A DNA stretch of 64,000 nt from Callipepla californica brunnescens (taxonomy: Eukaryota > Chordata > Aves > Galliformes > Odontophoridae), in the NCBI GenBank assembly GCA_023055505.1, contig JALIRH010000050.1:1860001-1924000 (forward strand). Reading direction: 5' to 3'. Shown one piece after another: positions 26,773-39,848 of the stretch (position 1 is its first letter; each line of letters begins with the position of its first letter). The translations under genes and the position numbers were made by a program. The notes beneath the pieces are model-generated. The model was given only the letters and a program-made list of their open reading frames with translations, did no database searches and was not told the DNA's origin.

Positions 26773-29700
26773 AAGGTAGCCATATAACCGCAGCAAAAAT
26801 ACAGACTGATTCTTCAATATCAAGCTCTAAAAAGCATAACACTGCCTGCTATTATTTTTTCATCTAATTCAATTCCTCGGACTTTTCCTGAGCTCTGTCA
26901 ATTCGCAGGGGCTATTCCTCTGTTTTCAAGCACTGTCATGAATTTTGGATTGTCAGCTGAAAACACAAACAGAAAAACAGCAGATGCAGGTAAAAAAAAA
27001 AAAAGATAGCAGCATAATTACATGTAAGACACTTTCCCAGGACAGTCTTGGACATGGTGAAAGTAGATGTCCATTACTTAAAACACAGCTGCACAAATGA
27101 CATAGACACTCTTCACATGAATACATAACTGCTGAAAGAACTCTGGAATGAATATGGAGAGAATACGGAGAAATCAATACCATTCACTAGAGTAAAGAAG
27201 CTCAAAATTCAACATGTATTTGCAGTCATCAGACTACTAAGTGCAGTCCATACACCAATATTATAAACTTGAATGGCAAGAGAGTTACACCTTGCATGCC
27301 TATTATGACGTATAAACTCAACAAACACACTCAGTAACCTCAACAAAGATTTTAATAATGGAAGATTAGAGAAAGTTCTTAGTATCATTGCTAGAAGTGA
27401 TAGCCTGAAACTTGCTGTCTCCTGTATTCCAAATTCAAAGATGACCTGTTTAATTTTTCAGTCCAATATTATTTTACAGTATCTTGACACTGAAACATGT
27501 ATTGCCTTTTCTTGTTGGTAAATTACTTTTTAAAAAGCATCATGAAATCTACATGGTCTTTACACATTATATGAAAGGAGGAGTCAATTTCACAGCATTT
27601 CAAAGGAACCAAAAATATCTACTTCCTACAAATAATCATGATGTAAACTGTGACAATTATTTGGCATTTCTCTTCTATGATGCTAGGAAAATCCTAGCAT
27701 GTCCAAACTGAGCAATTCAATTTCTGCTTTTTTTGTAATCTGTCTTCCCAAAACTTCAATGCGGAGTTAGTAAGTCACACTACACACCTGACATTTAGAG
27801 CCTTACTAATAGTATCAAGTCAAATTGCAGTCTTGGCTGGCTGACTGTTGACCTAACTAAAGGTTTTAACAATGTAAATTACAAGGGACTCTTAAAGCTT
27901 TTGCAGATATGCAAAAGCCCGCAAATTTTATTCCTGACATATTTAAGTCTTTTGTGATAAGGTGATGGCTAGACAGGTGGGAAATGGCAAGACAACTTGA
28001 AAATCACAAATGAGTTCCATAATATTTTCCATCACGTCTCTGGTGTGCAGATGGAAGCATTTCATGCCACTAGCATAACTGTACCCTTTCTTTTTCTTAC
28101 AGATACAAGTTGTTCAGTCTGCCCACATGTGGCTGATTTCTTTGTTAGTGAGCTTCTTTCTGGTGATGACTGTTTGTAGTTTACTCAGTCATTAACAGTC
28201 AATTTACCACTGATGACATTCCTTACCTAACCCATTCCTCTACATTTTCTGTGAACTTAAAAAACAAGGTAAGCATTGTACCAAACCAAACAGTGTCAGG
28301 ACATACTGGATTCTGCACTTTCCTCAATCTTGTTGAATGCTTTTCTAGCATTCAGACTCAGAAATACTGTGAAACTGCTTCAGTGTTGTCAATTTTGACA
28401 TTTAATATATTATCGTACTGACCATGTAGTTATGTGAATCAAAGTCCCATGACATGCTCTGGGCATTCTTTTTTTTTCCCATGTCAAAACTCCTCAGCAT
28501 TTTAGTGAGATATGACAATTTATTCTCTCAACATAGGAGACTCAGTTTTGTACGCAGTGCCTTTAATATATCTGGAAAATTAAATGACTACATGCTTCTA
28601 AGAGTAGAATTTTTAAATAAAGACGAATACTGAAAACTGATGTCTTACTCCCTAAAACTTGGCTATGATGATGATGACACAGTATGGCCAAACTGTTGGA
28701 TTTTTGTGATTATCTATTGATGTCTTCTTTCAAGAAAGTAAATGCAAACTGCAATAGCCTTTGAAATGTAAATGAGGGTATAACCTGAAGCCAGGTTATG
28801 GGACAGCAGATTTGAAATATTCCAGATGACTCTGACAAGACTGTGATGCCTTCTAAAGTTTCAGAGTGACGTTCTGTGTCAAGATGGGATCAAATAAATG
28901 TTCTTCCACTCACCGGGGTGATGAGAGAAAAGATATTACTGGCCTATCAACATAAAGTCAAGCATCTCTTCCAAAAGACAAGTGCTACACAGAAGCCTGG
29001 CCTTGTGTCCTCCTCTTCCAAGTGTTCTCTCTTCTGCTACAGTGACAACAGCTCAATTTACAGACAAGGTGGTGGCACCACCCAAAGCCCAAAGGCTCCT
29101 ACTGACCATTAGCCAGATGCCTAATCTTCTGAGAAAGAAGCATTAATCCATACAGAAATGCAACACTGTGTTCAGCATATTCCTTGCAGCTTTTCTCTTT
29201 CTACACACCAGCCCCTTTCTGCAAAGGACAACTTTTGCTACACTAAATGTCCATCAGATAGACCATAACTGTCTCCTCTGTCTCCTGTAATTAGTGGCTA
29301 CAAAGCAAGAAGGAATATTATAATTCTCTGAAAAATTTAAGATTTTATTTCCCCTGGATTAACTAAAGCCCACACACATTTTTCAGAGTCCTGTGTGAAA
29401 ACTTCTGTAGTCTAATTGTTTTATACAGATTTTACCACTATATTTCATGAAGATTTTTTTCCACATTTATTTCTTAACTCTTTTTGTGTGATGCAATGTT
29501 ATCTGTTGACTGGATATATATAGATACATATATATATTTGTTTTTAAGAAACTTTAAATAAATCCGCTTTCACTATGTGCACTGTCACATTAACTTACTG
29601 GGTGAATGAGAACCTACATTTGCAAGAATCAAAGTTTGTGCTTCTAACTATAACTTGACCCACTGTTTTCAGCAGTTAAGCCATTTCAAAAAACATATTC

Positions 29701-30274
29701 CTTTATAAAATTGCTGAGCATAAGATGTTAATATGTTGATATTCTGAGTATTAATACTTCCACATTTAACATTATATATAATACCAGTGTCTGTTTGTTC
29801 AGACCTTCAGTTCCAGTACTTGCTGAATACTTCCCAAGTGTCATTCATAATGGCTTTGAGTACTGTTCTATGGCAAGTGACAATTCGCAAAACACTGCAT
29901 AAAGTAAAATACTACAGGTGACAGATAAATTGTTCATTGCTTTCAAAGTTAGAAGGACTACAGCTTTTATTTCACAGTCAATAATAAAACGAGGTGAGGA
30001 TCATGCATGAACAATGCTGCACTCACTGTAGAACATTCATGATTAGATCAATATAATTGTAAGAGTGCCAATGCTTTTAAGATACTTGTAGTACAGAGAT
30101 TCTCATTCAAACTTATGACTGTGTTTGGACCTTAAGTGTCAATTTTACCAATTTCACCTTAATCTAACCAGGGGGGATTTGTGAATCTGCTCAGCCTCTC
30201 CTTCTCTTCATGGGAAATACAACACCACTTAATAAGTGGATTATAAAAATATGTCAAATGATGACAAAATAATT

Positions 30275-30295
30275 AACAACAACAACAACAAAAAA
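30275..30295 (+). repeat. (AAC)n microsatellite
   Basis: Five AAC units followed by A bases. Confidence 0.9.
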
Positions 30296-31126
30296 GTCCA
30301 CCTATGGAACAGATTACTTATTAAACTGCACAGGGAAGAGAAATGAATTCATTAGTTATAAGATATGATATTATTACATTTTTTTAGGAAGTGAATTCTT
30401 CACTTTATTACATCTGTGCTAGTACATTATGATGAGCATTTCTTGTCAGATCACACGTATGACAAAGTTTACTAAAAAGTACAAATCTGAATCTGTGTAC
30501 TGATCATAACGACATTTATAAAAAACAAGTGTTTCTTTTTTTTAATTATAAGACATTTATATAGTTCCTATTTTGTAAAGTTCAAGTTCAACTGACTTCA
30601 AGTTGATAGAAAATTAGCTTTTAGATAGACTTAAAAAAATTAATTTCATGAATTGAAAGTGGTGATTTTTAAGAATATATGATCTTTGGAGAAAGTTTAA
30701 CCTTATGTTTCTGCATTACAGAGCATCACATACACAATGACAGATTATAAAATATTTACCAAAAAAGAAACAACAACAAAACACCGTATCTAAGGAAACA
30801 ACCTTCATTTCCAGGCTCCAATTCAACTGCAAGCAGTATGCCTTTTCAGAAACAAACCCCAACTAAATATATTCCCACTTGGAATGGAAAATGATGTGAT
30901 TTAATAGACACAAATTAAAATCACCTAGAAAATTTTACAACTATTTACTTAACACTCAGACACACATTTGTGAAAATCACTAGATTCAAAGGGTGTATAT
31001 ATATACATAATATATATTCTTTATAATATTTTCTTTAGAATTTTGTTCTTCAGCTATACATTCTGGGTTGAGGATAACTTCTCTTTTAGCAAAATATTCC
31101 CTTTCTTTTTCCCATTATTCTTGCAG

Positions 31127-31212
31127 GAAAAAGGTAATGCTTCACTGAAGGAAGAACCAGATGAAAAAACAGAAAAATAAGAAATTGGGGAAGAACTGAT
31201 CCCATCCCAAAG
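31127..31212 (+). other. Candidate 86-nt exon by splice-site pattern
   Basis: A strong acceptor (CTTTCTTTTTCCCATTATTCTTGCAG, ending at 31126) and a strong donor (CCCAAAG|GTAAGC) bound 86 nt of purine-rich sequence, which is also typical of exonic enhancers. One frame reads EKGNASLKEEPDEKTEK and then stops 32 nt before the donor. The other two frames stop earlier. If real, it would be a non-coding or terminal alternative exon on the plus strand, upstream of the CpG island. I do not recognise the peptide. Confidence 0.2.
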
Positions 31213-32048
31213 GTAAGCTAAGCTCTCTTATCCCCTTTTACTAAAGTCAGTTTCATTACACTGGAACTTGCAATAGCTGTTTCTTTCTTGAGGACTTGTT
31301 TCTCTCTCCCTGGCCTGGTCAGATCCTCTGAAGATTGCTGAAATTGCATTTAAATTAAAAGTTGACTACGAATTACTGTATAGCTCAACATTTATAAAGA
31401 AATAGGGATATGCGGGTAAGGAAAACTCAAGTACAACAGAGTGTTTTGGAATGTTTTGATGTTGCCTAGGGATGTTCAGAAAAAAAAAAATCCTTCCAAC
31501 TCTTTGATGTTTTCTAGTAAGGAAGTAAGGGAATTAAATTGCCAGAGGAGAGGCATTTTAAAACACAGCCTTGATATTTAGGGACAAAAGAAATCATCCC
31601 CACAAATCAAGTACATAAATAAAAGTATCCTACTAAAACAGGAAAATGGAACCTAATAAAATCTTTCTATAAACAACAACGTGATGCTATCAGAAAGCAG
31701 ACAAGCAAATTAAACAAACATGGTCTTGCATTTTAATGATCTTTCAAATCTAAGCACTGTTGTGTATTTTTTGCAAAAGTTATTTTGTAACGTCTTTAAT
31801 TTTCTTATTCAGTTTTTCTACGAACTTCAAAATTTGAACCTTGAAAATATCTTCTTTTTTTCTCTCTGCTTTATATTGATCTGTTAAAAATAATCTTTTA
31901 CTCTCAGTCATTAAGAAGAAATAAGGGTTAGCTTAAAATCCTTGAGAAAGCAGAAAATGATAATAATAATTTAAAAAGTTCATAAAGAAATGATAAACTC
32001 CCTAATGAACTCACTTGAAGATCTATAGCTCCACCTAGAGAAAGAGCT

Positions 32049-32098
32049 AGGAGGAGGAAGAAAAGGAAGAGGAGGAGGAAAAAGAAGGGAGAAAAAGG
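32049..32098 (+). repeat. 50-nt uninterrupted polypurine tract
   Basis: An AGG/GAA-rich run with no pyrimidine. It is capable of triplex formation and otherwise low complexity. Confidence 0.9.
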
Positions 32099-34117
32099 TG
32101 TCTTCACACTTACAAATGCTGGTTTCAACTCATTTTTTTCGTCTTAAGATGTGATGCATTGTGTAGTGTTCCCTGTTCTTTCAAAGAAGGAAGAAATACT
32201 CTTGACTATGACAGACATCAATTCCAGTGGAAAACAGATCTTCCTCAGAAATTTCAAGTATGGTTTCTAAATTCTAAACTGCTCTTAATGATGAGGTTCA
32301 TTTTGAAAAATAAGTACTGAAAAAATAATGTTGCAAAATATTTACAAATAAATTTTAGAGGTTTTAGTCAGTAGCACTTAATCTATTGATTTTAATTTTT
32401 ATATGACTTTGCCCTTTAGCCACTTTTAAAATGGAAAATGTAGTATGTAAAAAATAAAGACTTGTTTTGACATAAAGATAAATTATCTAATTTCTGTAAT
32501 CTATCAGCCTTGGACCGATGGAGGAAAATACCTGGGAGCCAGACAACAGGTCTTTGAGGCAACAAGCAACATTTTGAAAGTCAGAACACAAATAACCTTG
32601 ATATGAGAAATAATGATGTTCTCTGCCAATTTATTAAATTGCATCTACCTTCTACTTGTATAAGTTCATTGGCCTCAGTGAAGCTTGAGCTTCTTAATTC
32701 CTCAAGTTCTTATTTCTTTATCACAGTCGGTCAGCTAGTGACTATTCTGCCTCTTCTTTGCACAAACCCAGATATAAGTACACATATTTAATACAAATCT
32801 CTCATTTTTGGCATCTTGTAGAGGCATAAAAATGTATTTTGGACTGGAAAATTCAGGTTCAATCAGGTACTGAAGGGCTCACAACTTAATATTACAATCT
32901 TAAAAAGCAAAATGAAGAATAAAGAATGAGTACATGAAATATGACAAAAAGCATTTAAAGGACTAATATGAAGGACATCTAGAAGTAACCAGTGAATGTG
33001 GTAGCTTTAAAATGAATACATGTGATAATTTGGGATAAAAAAATTCATAAGCAAGATTCATTACACTCTGCACCACCGTCTACAGAACTACTTTGTTCTT
33101 TTCTTTTTTATAATACGTGCTTTGGAATATGTTGGCTTAACAATGTGTGATACGGTACTCAGCACTGCAGTACTCCCTATTGTCTTGGTGTACATCTCAG
33201 CTTTCCAAGTTTAATTTTTTGTTCCTTTTGTTCACGACAGAATTTGTCAGACTTCAACGCAGTGGAAAGGTGGCAAGGACAGAAGGGGAAAAAAGCAATT
33301 ATCTTAGTGAAATAAAATAATCAACGTAATGCCAAACAACTAGGGGTTTTTTATGTAGCTACAGCAGTACCAGTATCTGAGGGAGGAACTTCTATGCTAT
33401 CTGTTGCTCCACTGCGCAAAGTACTGACAGTATTAAAGATGTATCCCAGATGCTTTGTGCTCCATTGTCCATTGGAGAGACACATGAAATGAGATCTCTT
33501 CAAACTTTCATATAAATTCCCGATCTGATCATTACATTAAGTATAGAACAATCACAGTCATAATTACCTCTATACCATTATTTCTGTTACTAACATGAGT
33601 TTATTAACAATCTTTTTCATCACACTGGCATTAATAATAGGCATTACCATTGAGCCTGCTTCTGTGGAACAATGCAAGCCAACAGGAGGACTAGTGCACC
33701 AAATCTTTTCACTAGCTGATCTCAATGACTTGTGAAAACATTAATATGGGAGTAGCATACCAATGTTGTGGATGAGATACAGACAATGTTCTTGCAGTTC
33801 AAATATTATGTTTAGCTGATGGATTTTGTAGTGACACTGGGAATCCTAAACTGGATTTGGAAACATAAGCTATTTATTCGAATGTTACCATGTTTTATCT
33901 CATATGGCTCTTTTCAACAGCAAATCTATGACACAGGATCAGCCAAAAGCTTTGGGCATATTTTAGAAGAACTTTTGACTTTGATATGATAAAGTTCTTT
34001 GCAAAACAAAATAAACAACAACAAAAAGAAATCTAAATAGAGAAACAAAGAAACAAAAAAAGACATTTCAGAAGACCTTAAATCATTCTCATTCAAGGAA
34101 AGATTTTACTGTATGAA

Positions 34118-34208
34118 TAATAGAATCAGAGGATGATAGAGTGGCTTGTGTTGGAAGGGGCTTTAAAGATCATTCAGTTCTAACCTCCTGCTGTGGGCAA
34201 GGTTGCCA
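34118..34208 (-). mobile_element. CR1 LINE 3' fragment, minus orientation
   Basis: ATAGAATCAGAGGATGATAG is a degenerate reverse-complement octamer tail. TTGGAAGGGGCTTTAAAGA and TCATTCAGTTCTAACCTCC follow, matching the reverse complement of the CR1 3' end. It is short and diverged. Confidence 0.75.
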
Positions 34209-34736
34209 TAAGTACAACTTTTCCTGCAGTAAAATGATGGCATGTGCCTAGAAAATGTCACTGGTATAAACAACTTATGAATTGCAAAATTCAGTACAAT
34301 TAATTTATGCTCAAATAAAATGCATAAATATTGACATCTTGCAGATTTATGTGACTATAGAATGCTTGCACTGGTATGAAAGCATACACAGTTTTAGCAA
34401 TTATTAATTCAACTCTGTTTGATATTGTGAACACTGAATTCCTTGACTCTAGGGAATATATCAAGTCCTAGATATTTCTTAAGGACAAGTCATAGACTTT
34501 CAGGATGGATGACAGTAAGTCAACATTTTCTAGAACTAACATTACAATTACCAGGATTTCCACTTTCATATGAAGTTTTCTAAAATATTCTTTAATCCCT
34601 GTTCTTCTTTACATTAAATACAGTCCTATGGAAGGAGAACAAAAGATTATAAACAGACTAATGGAGGAGAGGTGAAAAAGAAGTCATATTTTTCCCCATA
34701 AATGAGGGAAAGTTACGGAATTACTGATTTACAGCC

Positions 34737-34754
34737 TTTTTTTTTTTTTTTTTT
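34737..34754 (+). repeat. Poly-T run
   Basis: Eighteen consecutive T bases. Confidence 0.95.
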
Positions 34755-35075
34755 CTGACCAAATAAACGATCTAAATTGCACATACTACTGAACTACCAA
34801 ATGTCTCATAGGACTTTTTATTTAATAGGCTGATTTTTTTTTTCAAGTCTTCCACTAAAGCTTAAAATATATCAGTCCACCTGTGAACACTGAGGGATTA
34901 GATTGCACTTGAGGTCTAAAGTTATCTAATGAATTTTACTACGATGACACAATATGGATAATATTACCTTCCTAATACATATACATATGAATATACCACA
35001 GTTTAAATTTTTTCCTATGCGAAAATCCCAAATAGAAGCTTTGGGAACAACAACTGAAAAACAAATAAACAAAAT

Positions 35076-35099
35076 AACAAACAAACAAACAAACAAACA
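35076..35099 (+). repeat. (CAAA)n microsatellite
   Basis: About six tandem CAAA units. Confidence 0.95.
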
Positions 35100-35275
35100 C
35101 CCCAGAACACATCAAAGTGGGTAGAATTTTAAATAGGCAACAAGAATTCTTCTGATGTCTCTTGGAAAAGCAATAGTGAGGATGTTCCCCAGTTAGATCC
35201 AGCTCCTACCTCATCCCAATTAATCTAAAATAAATTATTGATTTTTTTTAAATGAGCATATCTTAAAATTATATG

Positions 35276-35291
35276 TAAATAAATAAATAAA
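35276..35291 (+). repeat. (TAAA)n microsatellite
   Basis: About four TAAA units. Confidence 0.85.
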
Positions 35292-35619
35292 TACACCAAT
35301 TCATATAATATGAGGGATAAATAAATTATTTTCCTCTGTCAGTTACAGACACATTTTTTCTTCTGTGTAATTGAACCCTTATTCCCTAGAAACATTCAAG
35401 ATTTCTAGAAGGTAAAAATGTAAGATGTAAATTAGAAGGACTCTGAATTAATCTACAAAAAGTAAATAGACAAAGACATGAGCAAATAGAGAAGAAAGGT
35501 GGAAAGATAAGAAAGACCTGGTCACATGGTCTGAATTATTAAAATGCTAACATTACAAAAACTAGGTAAATACTTTATTTTCTCACTTTTCTCCAGAAGA
35601 TGGAAAAGTTATGTATAAG

Positions 35620-35634
35620 AAAAAAAAAAAAAAA
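35620..35634 (+). repeat. Poly-A run
   Basis: Fifteen consecutive A bases. Confidence 0.9.
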
Positions 35635-36439
35635 GCTGTAAAAAAACCGATGCATTTAAAAGCCATACTTCATTAGGCCTAAATACAGTTATCCATGAGT
35701 TCTGCAGGAGCCCTGAAGTCATCTAGCTGAACTGTGAGTTTTATTCAGTAGTTAACTGAAAATGAGAAAGGCTGCAGGGTAGCAAATCTGCTTATCCTAT
35801 CCTAGCTACAACTCCAAAATCATGGATAACAGTTGTCAAAAACAATTACTTTGAAAGGGCATGATATAGGAAAATATTAAAAACTGGTTAAGGTTTTGCT
35901 CTTGACAGTAAAACAAAGTACTCATGGGACAAGAGGAAAAGCTTTATTATGGATTAGGCCCTGGTTAATTGTAAAGAGACAGAAAAGAGAAATTAAATCA
36001 TCCATTTTCATTATCTCCAGTGGACAGCATGTTAGTTAATGTGTTATTTACAATGTTTAGTCATGTAAAGGATCAAGAAGTCAGGAGCTGAAATTCGCAG
36101 AGAACCTAGAATTATATGAGCTGTAATGTCAAGAGAACATAAAATGGTATGTGAGTGCAGAAAACAAAAGAAATTCAGTGTTAAAGTATGAAGTAACATA
36201 TGTTAGGAGCAATATTTTAAGCTACCTGCAAACAATGGATGGTTGTAATGGTTGTAATTATCTATAGTGATTCACCTGAGAAAAACAAATGTTACGGTTT
36301 ACAGCTGGTGGCATGTAAAGTTTTGCAAAACCCTGTAGCACACAAAAGAAAAGCCCGAACACTCAAAGACACAACAATAACAAAAAGCAAACCCACAAAA
36401 ATATCTCTAAAAAGTTATGCAAAAAATAATATATCTGTA

Positions 36440-36760
36440 TAGGTAATTCCAAAAGGAACAACCCCTATTTATTTCTGCGGAAACTACAACAAAGAACTAC
36501 AACAGTAATCCTATCTGATGAAGCAAATTCGCAGCTGTAAAGCATTATTTTTCAACACCGTCACCATCATAAGCTCTGCATTTCTGCCAACGTGCCACGC
36601 TCCTCAAAATCTGCACAAGTGGAGGTGACCCTCTGTTTCACAGTGTTTCACCACCCACCACCTCACGGTGTTAACAGTCAGACCACTTCTTTGTGATCTC
36701 TTACACAGTAACAAAATTTACCATCAGCATCTGCCTCTGATGGGCCAACATAGTAACGCT
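36440..36760. mobile_element. Mariner-like DNA transposon fragment (Galluhop-like)
   Basis: It begins at TAGGT, the same terminal start as the copy at 59361. It shares with that copy the order: ATTT-C/T rich segment, GGAAACTACAAC, a C-TGAT/G-AAATTC segment, TTTTTCAACACCGTCACCA, GCATTT. This order also matches my memory of the chicken mariner family Galluhop, read from one terminal inverted repeat inward. The transposase frame is not open and the far end is missing or undetectable, so it is a dead fragment. The right boundary is approximate, and the family name is from memory. Confidence 0.55.
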
Positions 36761-39700
36761 TTTGGAGTAGCCCTCAGGTATTCTATATATACAAACTTAC
36801 AATGCTCTTAACATGTCATTCATCTCCCAGTATGTAAAATTCAGTTCTCATTATCCCTTCTTGAAAAAAGCAATTAGAACTGAAGGTTGCATAGTGAAAC
36901 ATTTTTTTTTTCATACGGTGACTCAACAATCATTACGAGTAAGAGGGCAGACAGTGAAACCATACAGAATGACAGATATCCCTACACAGAGCAGCACTTC
37001 CAAAAACACTTATGTGGCATAAGCCTTTCAAGTTTCGTTTTCAAAAATGTTTATGGAACTTTAAAGCGAGATTTAACATTGCTAATTATCTGTGGTGCTG
37101 TGACAAATTACATGCAAGAAACCAGGTGCTCTGACTTAGAAAGAGCTGAGAGCTCCAATAACATTTTAAGGCAACAAAACAGAAATACAGAGAGATTTTT
37201 ATAAATGCACCCAGTTTTACATAAACATGTGTGTCTGAAGAAAATGCATAATCAACCTTTGTAATTCAATGCCATAAAATGTTATGGTAGAAAAGTGGGA
37301 ACATATATAATAGGATAAAAATAGTAAGAAGTAGCTGTGGATAATGATATTGGTCACAGTTACCTTAACAAAGGAAAAATACTGTATGTGTACCTTGTAA
37401 TCTAGTTAGTGGTGAGCTTGCTTGAACAAGACAAATCCTCTGGCGAGTAAGGGTGGCAGCAACTCAGCAGACAACAAAGTCATGTAGGTTCAGGGAAGGG
37501 GCAGGGGCCGCTTCTTTTCTCCTCAGCAAAGCAGCTTGTTTTCCCTCAGAGGTCACAACAAGAAATATTCTCCCAACTGATAAATTATTTTACATGGAGT
37601 AAATTGGTCTAGAAAGGTGTTACCACCAGTCCGTCATGACATAACATTAAACATGGCAGGGAATTATTTTTTCCTTAGCAATACTTCTGGCTGCTAATGC
37701 TTGTGAAAAATACAAATGGCAAATTAATGTTTGAGGGCTGGAAATTCATAGACTATGATGGATTAGAAAACACATAAATAACCAAAGCATTATAGGTTAG
37801 CAAGGAAAACTTGGTGTGAGATTTTATTCAGCTCACCCAAAAGGACTATCTGGGTAGGAACTCCTTTTTCACTGCTTATCACAGACTGATTGAGACAGAT
37901 ACGCTGTTCAGATGGGTGGTGTAAAGAATGGAAAAATGTAGAAAATACCAGGAAAAGATATACCGATGCAAAAAAAGAAAGAAATCCGAGTGAGGAGATG
38001 CAAACCGTGATTATATATATGGCTCCTGGGCATCTTTAGCTGTAGCAGCAGTATTAGTAACCTCCTTGATGGTGAACTTACTATGCAACTTTCTGAAGTG
38101 ACATTTCTCGTTGTTGGAAAAGGAGAGTGAAAAAATTCTTCTGATCTGCTCTAATAGTGTAATTTTTACTTACATAATATCAAAAAGGAAATTATAATCC
38201 TATAAGTCCTTACTCTAAAATTTCAAAATGTAATAAAGTATTTCTCAATTTAAAACTTTAACATATCTATAAAATAATTTAGTATCTCATTCAGTATTAG
38301 AATATTTAGTATCTATTTGAATTTAATATAAGAATATATGGATATAACTTTGAACAATTTTATATGTATGAACAGTTTAGAATCTTCTAAAATCCTTAAC
38401 AATTAGCTAAGGGAATATTAGAAGGTGAAAGAGGAATGTGAAATGAAAATACAAATGTTATGTGTGTCAGTACACAGGAAGAATGTTACATATACATCTG
38501 GTGCTAAATAATGGAAATTAACGTGTTATCCAGAAACCTTACATCAACTAATTTCAACTAATTACAATTGTACATTTGAAACTGACATTGATCAGAATAT
38601 TCAAGGACAGAAAGAGCTGGATAGACCAAAGACCCTTCAATTTGCCTCAAATTTAAATGTTTTGTTTGGTTAAAACCTAAAGTGCACCTGATGAAAAGAT
38701 GGATGGATTTTATTTGAGTATCTGAAGAGTGCAGAGTAAGTCATTATTTTTGGTAGTTTCCTCTAGTAGCTGATCTCACCATGAAAAATACATATGGTAT
38801 TAGTACTTTGAAGAGTTGTGGTGGTGATGTCCAGAACAAAGGATTATGAAATCTTTCTCTGTTAAATTAAAAATTTCACTCACATCTGAATTCTCCTCCC
38901 TTATCAACTAACTGATATCTTCACTTACTTCACAACAGACAATGTCTCCATTTTACAAAGCACTTGGACTCCTTTCCATTTATTTTCTGTTTTTCATCAT
39001 CATCTCACTGCATAAAAAGTTGATATAGCATTCTTCTATCCACTTTATCTATACATGTGAACCATTTAGTCTCTCTTTTCTCCTTACCACTACTCATCTC
39101 TACATATACCAAATAAAAGTAAAGATCCTCTAAATGCAATATAGCAGTGTGTGGCAGCGGTCACGGTAATGCTTTAAGTAATTGTTTCACAACAATGAAT
39201 TATCATAAAAATGATTATTCACAGGGGTAAAAACCCAGTTTTGAAAATGGGGTTTATCTACTTCATTTCTAAGCATACAGCTATCCTCCCAGACATACAA
39301 AAGCATTTGGTCCTATCAATTAAACTTCTAATCTTCTCAAGGAAAGAATTCACATTTGTTTAACAAGACCTTATCTTCCAAAATACTTCTGCCTTAAATT
39401 CTATCAGTAACTCAAAGCTTTTGAACCGCTGCATTCCAAATCCCACCTTGCTATTCAATTAGCTTTTCTTTTACAACATGGATCATATTGCATGGGTTTT
39501 TATTTTAGTTTTATTTTCTTTTTAGCTTTCATAAGATATTAACTATTTCCAGAAGTTTCTAGAGTATTGCAGTACAGTATACATTTACACTTGAATTCAG
39601 TTCATCTGAATCAGCTGTTTTACAAAATATCCCATATAAATATACTGCTTAATTATTCCTTAGAAACTAACTACTTGGAAAATACTTCACAATCACTATG

Positions 39701-39810
39701 GAATACTAGTACATTCTCCTACCTCTTTCCAGAAACACTGTTAGCAATTTGACTTTCTTGAACTTAGAATGGCTCCATTTTTATAATGAGATATTCTTTT
39801 CTCCTAAATG

Positions 39811-39848
39811 CTATATATATATATATATAAGTATACATATATATATAG
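39811..39848. repeat. (TA)n microsatellite
   Basis: Two TA blocks separated by AGTATAC. Confidence 0.9.

Larger units (their letters stand above)
20501..34117. other. Long AT-rich stretch, repeat-poor
   Basis: I recognise no CR1, LTR or RNA gene in these 13.6 kb. Content is simple repeats (23833-23848 poly-A, 24691-24725 CAA-rich, 26755-26772 poly-T, 30275-30295 AAC repeats, 32049-32098 polypurine), an AT-rich patch at 22030-22230, and two splice-site-bounded candidates listed separately. Unusually few recognisable repeats for its length could mean either old decayed repeats or conserved non-coding sequence. Confidence 0.5.
34209..36439. other. AT-rich intergenic stretch
   Basis: No gene recognised. 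It holds poly-T at 34737-34754, (CAAA)n at 35076-35099, (AAAT)n at 35276-35291 and poly-A at 35620-35634. Confidence 0.55.
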
